Shown here piece by piece: positions 16,746 through 24,935 of a DNA stretch of 32,264 nucleotides. Source of the DNA: DATFLS01 sp964413425 (GTDB lineage: Bacteria > Fidelibacterota > JAANXI01); the NCBI GenBank assembly GCA_964413425.1, contig CAYPST010000041.1, positions 1 through 32,264 on the forward strand, in the 5' to 3' direction. Position 1 is the stretch's first letter. Each line of letters opens with the position of its first letter. The notes under the pieces were generated by a model that saw nothing but the letters and a program-made list of their open reading frames with translations, was not told the origin of the DNA and made no database searches. A program made the position numbers and the translations under genes.

Positions 16746-17772
16746 ACCCGTTGTGTGAAACTCGATGAACAGAAAAAGACTCGGACATAAGGATCTCCTT
16801 GCGTATTTTATGTGTGCTAAGCTCATAAGAAAACAAGGAGATATCCTCATGCACGATATCAAAAAAGCCTTCGACCAACTCCACCCGATTGTGGTCGAAA
16901 TGTTATCCAAAGATACGGATCACCGGGGCAATTTCCAAAAGTCGGGACAGCCAACCCAGTTTTCGGATGTGGATTTACACACGCTCAGTTTGGTCGCCGA
17001 AAGTCTCTCCATTGATAGTGAACATGCCCTGTTTCAGCGACTCCAGAGCGATTACCAAGACGCGTTTCCCACCTTGATTGATCGCTCCGGGTATAATGCC
17101 AGCCGCCGGAAATTAGATCACCCTATCTGGATCACCTGCCTCAGAGTCTCCAACAGCACCTGATGCCGTACGAAGATCGGTTCCTGGTGGACTCCATGCC
17201 GGTGCCGGTGTGTCAAATTTCACGGGCCGCACGGGCCCGGATTTGTCGGCAGCACCCGGAAACCGCACCCACGAAAGGGTATTGTGCCTCCCAAGATCAG
17301 TGGTACTATGGGTATAAACTCCATACGGTGTGCACCCTGGACGGCGTGGTCACCTCGCTGGATCTCAGTCCGGCGAATGCCGCCGATATCCCCTACTTGC
17401 ACGATATCAAAGCCGAGTACGCCCACTGTATCATCTATGGGGACAAGGGCTACTTGGGCCACGAACTCCAATTGGATCTGTTTGCGAACGCGGCGGATTC
17501 AGGTGGAAACGCCGATGCGGACCAACCAGCACAATTATCGGCCACAACCAGGCATTATTCGCCGGGCCCGGAAACGTATAGAAACGTTCTTCTCGCAACT
17601 CTGTGATCAATTTCTGATTCAGCGGAACTATGCCAAGACGTTGACCGGTGTGGTGACGCGGGTCTTAACCAAAGTGACCGCATTCACCTTGCTTCAGTAC
17701 GTGAATAAATATGTCAAAGAACGACCGTTGAACCAAGTCAAGCATGCATTGGCCTAGTTTCACACAACGTGT
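16746..17772 (+). mobile_element. IS982-family insertion sequence, 1,027 bp
   Basis: Terminal inverted repeats: left 16746-16762 ACCCGTTGTGTGAAACT, right 17756-17772, whose reverse complement ACACGTTGTGTGAAACT matches 16 of 17. An 8-bp target duplication flanks it. The ACCC end, size near 1 kb and transposase sequence fit the IS982 family. It is inserted on the plus strand against the minus-strand array, between the second esterase and the first sulfatase. Its transposase is frameshifted twice as written. Confidence 0.92.
16849..17757 (+). pseudogene. IS982-family DDE transposase with two compensating frameshifts
   Basis: The reading starts at ATG 16849 behind AAGGAG with MHDIKKAFDQLHPIV. 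It runs in one frame to YNASRRKLD, shifts near 17118-17123 into a second frame (PYLDHLPQSLQQHLMPYEDR, then FLVDSMPVPVCQISR), and shifts back near 17488-17497 into the first frame (RIQVETPMRTNQHNYRPQ, ARKRIETFFSQLCDQF, NYAKTLTGVVTRVLTKVTAF). The pieces rebuild a normal-length IS982 transposase of about 302 residues with catalytic Asp (VDSM), Asp (YGDKGYLG) and Glu (RKRIETFF). IS982 transposases are usually one ORF, so this copy is inactive as written, or holds two single-base errors of opposite sign. DNA cleavage and rejoining at the IS ends would be its role. Confidence 0.88.
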
Positions 17773-17827
17773 TATCGAAATCTAGCAAGAATAAATAAGA
17801 GAATTTTCCAGTACAACTTCCATTAGA

Positions 17828-19897
17828 CTACTCTTGTTCTTTCCCGGATAGATCAACCGGATCCAGGATATTCACTGTTCGAGGTTTGATGGTCTCAAGT
17901 AGGTCCGGCAGGTCATATTTGGATAATGCCCCGGGGACGACATGGGTTAATTGATTTGGAGCGAGGGGCGATGCCACCACATCCATCCAGGAGTTTATTG
18001 AATTGCGAATGGTGACCGTCTTGATTCGTTGATCAAGTGCCGCGGCATGCAGAACCACCGGACCTGCCCGACCAACTCCCACCACTTCCAGCTGATTCAT
18101 ATCACCATTCTGCAGCGCTGGCAGGACATCAATCGCTGTTAGGATATCTTCGACCCGCTGACCAAGCAAAGAACGGCCCAGGTGTAAAGCAATGGTGACC
18201 ACCCGGTGCTCATCGTTTCGAAATTTGCTTCCCATGTCCGGATCATCTGCCGTCTCCCCGAATCCCCGAAGATCTATGGAAAACACAATGTGTCCCTTTT
18301 CAAGGAGCTGTATTATCTCGCCGTCTTCCTGAAATTCCTCCTCTTTTCCCCGTCCATCGACGTACAATGTGACCGGCTGTGCTTCGTCAGCTGCTGGCAG
18401 CAATAACAGGCCGGGAACCGGGACCTCCCATGGGCGTTTCATCACGACTGTTTTGATGCGATGTCCGTATTGTTCAAATTCATCCACCGTCCTGACGGCG
18501 GGCTCATGCCGTACATCTCTCATACCTATCAGGTGCCGGATTTCTTGTAAACAGGCCGTTTCATCCCCTTGGTTCCAGAATGTGTTTCTGCTGGATTTCA
18601 GACGCTTTGCCCTCTGCAGATTCCGATCAGCCACAGTCACTTCGTCCGTCCACTGAGAACCGACCTGCCCGGCCTCCGTTGCCCGGAGTGTTTCCTCGGG
18701 ATAGGTGCTGATTTCCTGTTCAATGATGGGCGTGCTATCACCCAACAGCCATCGGCGCATCCACCAGACCATCACTTCCCGCAGTGGCTCGGCGTACCCA
18801 TGTTGCAGGTTATCAATATACATGTCCACTTGTTCCGTCGCGCCGTGGAGTTTATACACCCGCTTACTCTCCCGGAATGTCCTGGACACGGCATTCACAT
18901 CGAAATAATCGAACTCGGCGCCGAGAATCAGGGTAGGTTTAGGTGCCCGCATGCCGATATAATCGACGTGTTCTATCCCCGCGTCCCCTTCATTGGGGAT
19001 GTGGTTGCACCCATCGCCTGCGCCCGGTGTGACGAATCGTCGTTGGTTGGTCTGAATGTTACAGGAGGGGGAAGCGACCTGGATCCTATCGTCCAGTGCC
19101 ATTAAGAATCGAGTCTGCGCTCCACCGCCCGAATTACCGGTACAGCCGATTTTTCCGGCATCGACTTCAGGCCGGCTGACCAGATAGTCCAATCCCCGGA
19201 TATTATCCCATGCTTCATAGGCCACCACATCCGTCCCGACGAACATGGCACCAACGTCGAGCAAGGTATGGGATGTGGTCGGACTTCCCACCACGGGTTG
19301 GCCTGTCTCGTCTAAAAACTGATAACGCTCTCCCTGGCTAATCGGATCCACAATCAGCGCGACCATATCATTCTGAGCCAGCAAAGCGCAGACTCGCTGG
19401 TATGCCTCATATGCTTTGCCGTTGGCACTATGGCCGCACAGGACCAGGACTCCGGGATATGGCCCCTGATCATCTGCCGGGAGATACATATTGGCGGTCA
19501 CATGATGGTTTGGTACACTCTCGTAGATAACTTTTTCAATGCGATAGCCATCACAGTCGATGGTGCCAGTGATCTGGGCATTGAGAGGCGTTCTGTCCGG
19601 AAACGGCCCCAAGTTCGCCTCGTAGTCTCTGCGCAGCCGCGCTTGTCTGTCTGCAAATCGTTCCAGGGATTCAAGCGCCCGATGAAATGCTTGATTCCGC
19701 TCTTCAAACTGCCGGTTCGCTTCCTCCAGCAGATAATTGTAGAGTATCTCATCAGTATCTCCTGTGAGCACGGTCCCGAGATCTTGTGCCGAAATCGGTG
19801 GGCTTCCTATCGAGATAACAAGAATTAATGAAAAGAAATACCGGAACAGCAATTTACAAGCAGCACTGCATGGTTTTTTGTGTGGATCACTCATCAT
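17828..19897 (-). CDS. Exported tandem alpha/beta-hydrolase, acetyl-xylan-esterase-like
   Basis: A 689-residue secreted esterase probably removing acyl groups from polysaccharide. A signal segment spans about 15-37 (LLFRYFFSLILVISIGSPPISA). The N-terminal alpha/beta-hydrolase domain has the oxyanion segment VLCGHSANG (152-160), nucleophile elbow GCTGNSGGGAQ with Ser256, and a candidate His366 (NLQHGY). A second hydrolase-like domain follows (about 450-689, LLLPAADEAQPVTLYVDGRG...), but its elbow is VGVGRAGP with no Ser, so it is probably structural. ATG 19897 (or ATG 19894) follows AAGAGGGGAT; the open frame upstream only overlaps the PhoD gene in another frame. 20 bases separate it from PhoD. 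It is paralogous in layout to the gene at 21417. Acetyl esterase activity is inferred. Confidence 0.85.
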   Translation of the reverse strand: MMSDPHKKPCSAACKLLFRYFFSLILVISIGSPPISAQDLGTVLTGDTDEILYNYLLEEANRQFEERNQAFHRALESLERFADRQARLRRDYEANLGPFPDRTPLNAQITGTIDCDGYRIEKVIYESVPNHHVTANMYLPADDQGPYPGVLVLCGHSANGKAYEAYQRVCALLAQNDMVALIVDPISQGERYQFLDETGQPVVGSPTTSHTLLDVGAMFVGTDVVAYEAWDNIRGLDYLVSRPEVDAGKIGCTGNSGGGAQTRFLMALDDRIQVASPSCNIQTNQRRFVTPGAGDGCNHIPNEGDAGIEHVDYIGMRAPKPTLILGAEFDYFDVNAVSRTFRESKRVYKLHGATEQVDMYIDNLQHGYAEPLREVMVWWMRRWLLGDSTPIIEQEISTYPEETLRATEAGQVGSQWTDEVTVADRNLQRAKRLKSSRNTFWNQGDETACLQEIRHLIGMRDVRHEPAVRTVDEFEQYGHRIKTVVMKRPWEVPVPGLLLLPAADEAQPVTLYVDGRGKEEEFQEDGEIIQLLEKGHIVFSIDLRGFGETADDPDMGSKFRNDEHRVVTIALHLGRSLLGQRVEDILTAIDVLPALQNGDMNQLEVVGVGRAGPVVLHAAALDQRIKTVTIRNSINSWMDVVASPLAPNQLTHVVPGALSKYDLPDLLETIKPRTVNILDPVDLSGKEQE

Positions 19898-19916
19898 ATC
19901 CCCTCTTGTTCTTCTG

Positions 19917-21392
19917 TTATTTCGCGCGTTTCCGATGGGCATACCGGATATCACCATGCTCATCATAAAACGAGAAAGTAGCGATTGGTTTCCCATGGGA
20001 GGATTGTGACGCCGCTGCCGGTGTGATAGCGACATGCAAAAATCCCCCGGGTGGGATCGAGGAGCATACAGTAGGGCTGTTTGATGGCTGCCTCCGGATC
20101 CGTCGAGGCGGGATCCCCCGGCCGCCGGCCGATCCTGGAGTTGGCGTCCACCAGCGCCCCACAGGAAAACTCCTCAAATCCGGTATTATCCACGGAATGA
20201 TACTGCCAGTGCCGGTCACCACACAGGATATAAAAATTCTTCTCAAGGAAATTATGTTCTTTCAACCAGGCAAAGAAGATTTCCCTTTCCGCCTGAAAGC
20301 CCCCGGGATTGGTATGGTTATCGTTTTTATAGGCATCATCCGGGCCAATCAGTGGGGTCGGTGAAATGAGCAGCTTAAAGATCGCCGTGCTCTGCAGCAG
20401 TGTCTCCTGCAGCCACTGTTTTTGTTCCTGGCCCCAGATGGTTTTGTCCGGACCGTCCGGCATACTGTTCGGACTCCGATAATCCCGGCCTTCCACCAGC
20501 CATATCTGGAGTTCTCTGGACACCCGGAACGTCTTATATGTCGCGCTCTGCGGGTCTCCGGGATCTGTCACCGGCAGCTGTTCCTTAAATATTCGCTGTC
20601 CCAGTTCCGGCAAAGGCTCTTCATCGCCGGTATTATCGCAGTCATTATACCGATAGTCATGATCATCCTTTTCCCAGTACGTTGGCACCCTGGCGAATAA
20701 CTCGCGATAGAGATTCTGCGAGAACTGCTCGTGATATTTCTGCCGGAGCCCGGCTTCCGTTTTCGCCCGTTGCTCATCATTGGGATGATCGAAATAGACA
20801 TTATCACCGGTCCCGATAAAAAATCCGGTGCCATCTCCCGGATAGTGCGCAGGACTGGATACCCCAGCCTGCTCTCCTTCAACCGCTGCTTATCTCCCGG
20901 GTACTCACCGGAATGATAGAACCGGTGATATTTCATCCCGGTAACCACGACAAACTCCACCGGTTGGGAGTTCTCGGCACCGGCCAGCGTGCAAAAGGTG
21001 CAGGTCCTTCCGGTCGATGTGCGATCGCGGTCGGAACCATAGACTAAACGGTAGTAATATCGGGTCGCCGGACGGAGATGCTCCACCTTCATCTTGATAA
21101 TGAAATCATTTTCCGACGCGGCCGTCATCCAAGGGGTCTTCTTGGACCCCAGAAAACCGGAATCCGTCGCAACCTCGAAACATGCCACTCCCTCTGCGCC
21201 CGGAATATCTCCCTTGACCAGCGTATCGCTGCTGGTCAGCCTGGACTGCAGTATAGCTGATGTGGCGGTCACCGCCCCGGCCATTGTTCCCTGTCCGCGG
21301 TAAAGGACGGTTGCTTCCGGTGACGGTGTGCATTCCTGTATTCCAATGAGCAGTAGACCGGCAGTGATTATCCAACAGAGCGCACGAGACAT
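19917..21392 (-). pseudogene. PhoD-like metallophosphatase, two compensating frameshifts
   Basis: An exported alkaline phosphatase D-like phosphoesterase of about 491 residues when repaired. The start ATG 21392 has GGAGG 8 bases upstream, with a signal peptide (MSRALCWIITAGLLLIG). The first frame runs to EMAPDFL; in the T6 run (plus-strand A6, 20818-20823) one T seems missing, after which another frame gives FIGTGDNVYFDHPND, EKDDHDYRYNDCDN and CGDRHWQYHS, the expected metal-binding motifs. At 20038-20048 a second shift returns to the first frame, giving GFLHVAITPAAASQ and the end FSFYDEHGDIRYAHRKRAK, stop TAA 19917. Both shifts lie in homopolymers. It sits 24 bases after one esterase and 20 before the other, clearly one operon. 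In such arrays it may remove phosphate or act as a phosphodiesterase or lactonase; unknown. Confidence 0.85.
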
Positions 21393-21416
21393 TTCAAAAA
21401 CCTCCGTGTTCAGGCA

Positions 21417-23564
21417 TTAGTGAAATGTTAGTACTTCATTCCGCCAGTTGAGATTCTCCATTAGCTGGATTGTCCACTGGAATACCGTTCTCTCAGTATC
21501 TGCAAGTCGTACTCTGGTATCTGGCAGCACCATTGCCAGCGCCTGGGGCACATCCATCACCTGGGCGATCCTGAAGAAAATTGGTGATGTCAGGTGCGAT
21601 GTGGGCAGGGTTGTCAGCCGGAGTTCTGCAATATCCGGTTCGAAAATTGCTGTGTGCAGTGCAATGCCGGCCATGCGGCCGGCGGCCCGCAGTTCGACAG
21701 GTAATCCGGCCAGCCCCTCCTGTTGTCGCAGCACCTGCAGCGCCCGGCGGGCGTCCCAGACTCGCATCCCATCGACCGTCTGCCCGAGAGCCATGAATTT
21801 CCGTCGGATAATTTTCGTCAGGTCTGGATCCCATCTGGTCGGCCCGACACCTCGTGTCGGAACGATTGCGTACGCAGCCTGCTCTTCTCTCATGATCCGT
21901 CTCAGATTTTGCAATCGTCGGGAATCTGGCTGCAAGGGCCCGACAGCCTGCATCCCTGGCCCGATCATGGTTTCCAGCTGCTCGATTTCATAGGCAGCTG
22001 CCAGACCAGCAAGCAGCGATCCCCATCTCCACTCTGACTCATCCACCAGGTGCACAATCAGGCGTTCTGGTTGTTGTTTCATATTCTGAAGCCACCAGAT
22101 ACGGAGTCGATAACTGTTCTGGCTGTTGAATTCTCGTTCAGAGAGCCGCATCCCATCAGACGTGACTTCTCCGGTTGTGGTACTATACGATGGCATGGGA
22201 TTCCCGGGCCAGTTTAGAAAAGTCTCTTCTTGTAATGCACGCTTCCACTCCCGCAGAAGCTTTTGCCATGCGGCATCACTTTTGGGTGGGTCCGGAATAT
22301 TCGCCAGTTCATTGAAGTGATTGTATATAGATGAATTGATCTGGTCATCGGGGATATCGCCAATCGCAAAAACCCGAAGTTGCTGGGGTTCAAAGTAATC
22401 CTTAGCGCGATCCGTTACCGGAGAGTTATCGCCCTTTAGCCAGCGGTTCATCCACCGAAAGGTCGGCAACCGAAGAGCCGGGGTATCTTTATGAGGCCCG
22501 GCGGTTACTAACAAATCGATATGGTCGCTTTTATTATATAATCTATAAATTTTGTGTATTTCATTATATAAACGCTGAACTCCATCGATGGCATGGATAT
22601 TGCCGTGATCCGTGTGGGCCACCATCAGGGGCCGCGGGGCAATAAGTGTCCCTGTCATAAAGAGATCCCACTGATAGGTATTCGGAAATTTCGTGCAATC
22701 GCACTGGGTGTGCATTTTATTCAGCACATCTTCCCTGCTGTCTGCCATGGATGAGGTGGGTACTGCCACTGCAATCCGTTCATCTAGCGCAGAGAGATAC
22801 CATGTATAGACTCCTCCGCCACTTCGACCTGTTGCGGCAATCCGGGACATATCAACTTCCGGACGCGTCTCTAAATAGTCTAACGCGCGGATGGCGTTCC
22901 AGATCTCTACGCCAAGTGGAGTATATCCACGAGCATTCCAGTCCCAATACCCGAAACGTTTTAAGCCATGATGGATACCCGGTACTTCCCCAAGTTGGTG
23001 TGTATCAAGGATAAGGGCTGCATACCCATGACTAGCGTACCAGGCCGGATGTTTCTGATAGGCCGCCTTGCTTCCGTAGGATACCCCGTCTATTTCCACA
23101 TTGCCGTGTCCGCACAGATACAAAATAGTGGGTAACGGCCCATCAAACTCTTTCGGCAGGTAGAAGTTGGCTGTGACATATAATCCGGGCATGGATTGAT
23201 AGTGTAGCTTCTCAACAATGAACTCCTGTTCTTGGAGCACCCCGGTGACGGTAACCTGGAGATCCGTTTTCTCAGGCAGGGGAGACAGCCCGATCATTTC
23301 TCGCAGCTGCTGGCGGAGCGTAGGGCGCTTGCCTTCCCATTGTGTTACAGACTGCATTGACGAGAGCATATTCTGTCGCCGGTGGGCGATATCGATCACC
23401 TGGTTTTCTAAATATTTGTTCACAATTTCGGTGCCGTATCGGGTTGGTTTGCTCTGATCTGCATTCTTGTCATCCCCAAAGGAATTCAACACTCCCATTG
23501 TAATGATTAGAAAAAGTATAAAAAGACTATATACATTTTGTATGCTTATTCTTCTGAAAACCAC
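21417..23564 (-). CDS. Exported tandem alpha/beta-hydrolase, acetyl-xylan-esterase-like
   Basis: A 715-residue secreted esterase, first gene of the array. Signal peptide about 8-30 (IQNVYSLFILFLIITMGVLN). The N-terminal hydrolase domain has YLCGHGNVE (149-157), nucleophile elbow ATGRSGGGVY with Ser248, and His359 in AGPHKDTP; WMNRWLKGDNSPV at 371-383 parallels WWMRRWLLGDSTPI of the other esterase. The C-terminal half (about 480-715) ends in a hydrolase-like fold whose elbow is AAGRMAGIAL with no Ser, so it looks inactive. It starts at GTG 23564, backed by AGGAGGAG 6 bases upstream. The 201-base gap before it, after the PorV-like gene, may hold a promoter. Role: removing ester groups from a glycan so that sulfatases and the GH28-like enzyme can act; inferred from context. 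Confidence 0.87.
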   Translation of the reverse strand: MVFRRISIQNVYSLFILFLIITMGVLNSFGDDKNADQSKPTRYGTEIVNKYLENQVIDIAHRRQNMLSSMQSVTQWEGKRPTLRQQLREMIGLSPLPEKTDLQVTVTGVLQEQEFIVEKLHYQSMPGLYVTANFYLPKEFDGPLPTILYLCGHGNVEIDGVSYGSKAAYQKHPAWYASHGYAALILDTHQLGEVPGIHHGLKRFGYWDWNARGYTPLGVEIWNAIRALDYLETRPEVDMSRIAATGRSGGGVYTWYLSALDERIAVAVPTSSMADSREDVLNKMHTQCDCTKFPNTYQWDLFMTGTLIAPRPLMVAHTDHGNIHAIDGVQRLYNEIHKIYRLYNKSDHIDLLVTAGPHKDTPALRLPTFRWMNRWLKGDNSPVTDRAKDYFEPQQLRVFAIGDIPDDQINSSIYNHFNELANIPDPPKSDAAWQKLLREWKRALQEETFLNWPGNPMPSYSTTTGEVTSDGMRLSEREFNSQNSYRLRIWWLQNMKQQPERLIVHLVDESEWRWGSLLAGLAAAYEIEQLETMIGPGMQAVGPLQPDSRRLQNLRRIMREEQAAYAIVPTRGVGPTRWDPDLTKIIRRKFMALGQTVDGMRVWDARRALQVLRQQEGLAGLPVELRAAGRMAGIALHTAIFEPDIAELRLTTLPTSHLTSPIFFRIAQVMDVPQALAMVLPDTRVRLADTERTVFQWTIQLMENLNWRNEVLTFH

Positions 23565-23765
23565 AGATATCTCCTCCTAAAGTTCTCTAATTTAATACCG
23601 GTTTTCCGACACAAACATTTTCCACAGTGAATTTTACGGTTTTCTTGTCAAATAAAGCTTCCGTGTGGCCGGATATTCCGTTCCAGGTTAGGCCGGAGCA
23701 AGCACCAGTAATTTCAGCGCACGCTTCATATCTTAAGATTAAAATCATTCATTGCAAAATGCTTG

Positions 23766-24794
23766 TTAAAATGAAAAATTTATTGCCATTCTGTTCACAT
23801 AACCGAATGCTCCAAATTGCGTATTTGCATAGTCAAATCCAAACCCGAATAGGTTGAAATCTCTCTGAATTCCAAAGCCTAAAGATACACCCTGTTGATC
23901 TGTTGGATAGATATATCCCGCTCTCAATGCTAGAGTATTCATAAAAATGTATTCCCCACCAATTTTCAACTGTTCATCGTAATCGCGCGGGTGTTCAGTA
24001 TCAATGGCTAGTAAGAGTGAATGCATATTTTTATTAACAGGAATTAAATCCATAAGGTTCATGGCTACTCCAATTCGGAAGGATAAAGGGAGCTCGAAAC
24101 TCTCTTTGCCATAGGTAAGTTCCCTTGAAAAGTTGCGCACTCCCATTGCTAAATTGAGACTTTGAAATCCTGTTTTGTAGATAACGCCTAAATCATACGC
24201 CATGGCGTTTTTTGAGTTTCCTTTTTTTATTGGCTTTCCATCATCATCTAATTTAACAGTACTCTCACCTAAAGATTGAGATACATATTTTATATTTCCA
24301 CCTACTGAAAATTTATTAGTCAACGCTCTTCCGTATCCCAATCCGAGGGCTGAAGCAGAAGGACTAAAATTCCCTAAATCCATAAATCCTTGTTCGTTAT
24401 CGGCACGAATTGTTTCTTCAAAATCGCCATAATTAACCATGATGGCAGAAACTCCAAATACTCCCACCCCGGTGGATATTGCAGCGCCGCCCATATTATA
24501 TGTCACATCAGCGATCCACTGGGTTTGGCCCAAAACTATGTTCGAAGTATTCTCAATTTGCGCAATGCCAGCGGGGTTATAAAACAGAGATGCTGCTGAT
24601 CCTTCTTGTGCGGTCATCGCACTTGCCAAGGCAGCAGCTCTGGCATCAATTGAAACACTTAAAAATTTCATCCCAGTTTGGGCCCGTCTATCCCGACTCA
24701 CATTTATCTGACCATGAACGGTATTTAGAAGATTGAAGACCATGAAGGCCACGACTATGGATATTAGTGTAGCTTTTCTTGGTATTACATTCAT
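23766..24794 (-). CDS. PorV/PorQ-family outer-membrane beta-barrel protein
   Basis: A 342-residue outer-membrane protein. A signal peptide ends near VHGQ (about residue 30), followed by the family hallmark GMKFLSVSIDARAAALASAM...GSAASLFYNPAGIA, which is characteristic of PorV/PorQ-type proteins of the FadL superfamily. The rest is alternating beta-strand sequence (GVSAIMVNYGDF, ALGLGYGRALTNKFSVGGNIKY) and the last residue is an aromatic Phe, as usual for barrels. PorV in Bacteroidota delivers T9SS cargo to the sortase PorU at the cell surface. It lies 141 bases downstream of a gene encoding a T9SS-sorted protein, so it may serve that cargo. ATG 24794 is chosen as the start of the signal peptide; a start 14 codons upstream is possible. 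Base composition is visibly AT-richer than the left half of the window. Confidence 0.88.
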   Translation of the reverse strand: MNVIPRKATLISIVVAFMVFNLLNTVHGQINVSRDRRAQTGMKFLSVSIDARAAALASAMTAQEGSAASLFYNPAGIAQIENTSNIVLGQTQWIADVTYNMGGAAISTGVGVFGVSAIMVNYGDFEETIRADNEQGFMDLGNFSPSASALGLGYGRALTNKFSVGGNIKYVSQSLGESTVKLDDDGKPIKKGNSKNAMAYDLGVIYKTGFQSLNLAMGVRNFSRELTYGKESFELPLSFRIGVAMNLMDLIPVNKNMHSLLLAIDTEHPRDYDEQLKIGGEYIFMNTLALRAGYIYPTDQQGVSLGFGIQRDFNLFGFGFDYANTQFGAFGYVNRMAINFSF

Positions 24795-24935
24795 AACAAA
24801 CCCCACTTGATTTAAGTATGTTTTAGATGAGAGCAATGCATTCGATATTTTTTTGCATTTACTCTATCTGCTATCCAACTAATGTTAGACATCTGTGAGA
24901 CCATATTGAACAAAAAACCCATGCATTTTCTTCCG

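Larger units (their letters stand above)
16738..17780. repeat. 8-bp target-site duplication flanking the IS (TATCGAAA)
   Basis: TATCGAAA occurs at 16738-16745 and again at 17773-17780, immediately outside the two terminal inverted repeats. It shows transpositional insertion at this point and gives the exact element borders. The feature spans both copies and the IS between them. Confidence 0.9.

Noticed and set aside
16714..16884. 57-codon N-terminal extension of the sulfatase at 15436
   Set aside because: It runs backwards through the IS left end and carries no family sequence; the ATG at 16713 has a good GAGAGG site and starts a Tat signal.
16849..17757. Programmed frameshift in the transposase
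   Set aside because: The family normally has one ORF, there are two shifts of opposite sign, and no slippery heptamer is evident at either place.
19898..20035. 46-codon N-terminal extension of the esterase at 17828
   Set aside because: It overlaps the PhoD C-terminus in another frame; the ATG pair at 19897/19894 has an AAGAGGGG site and precedes the signal peptide.
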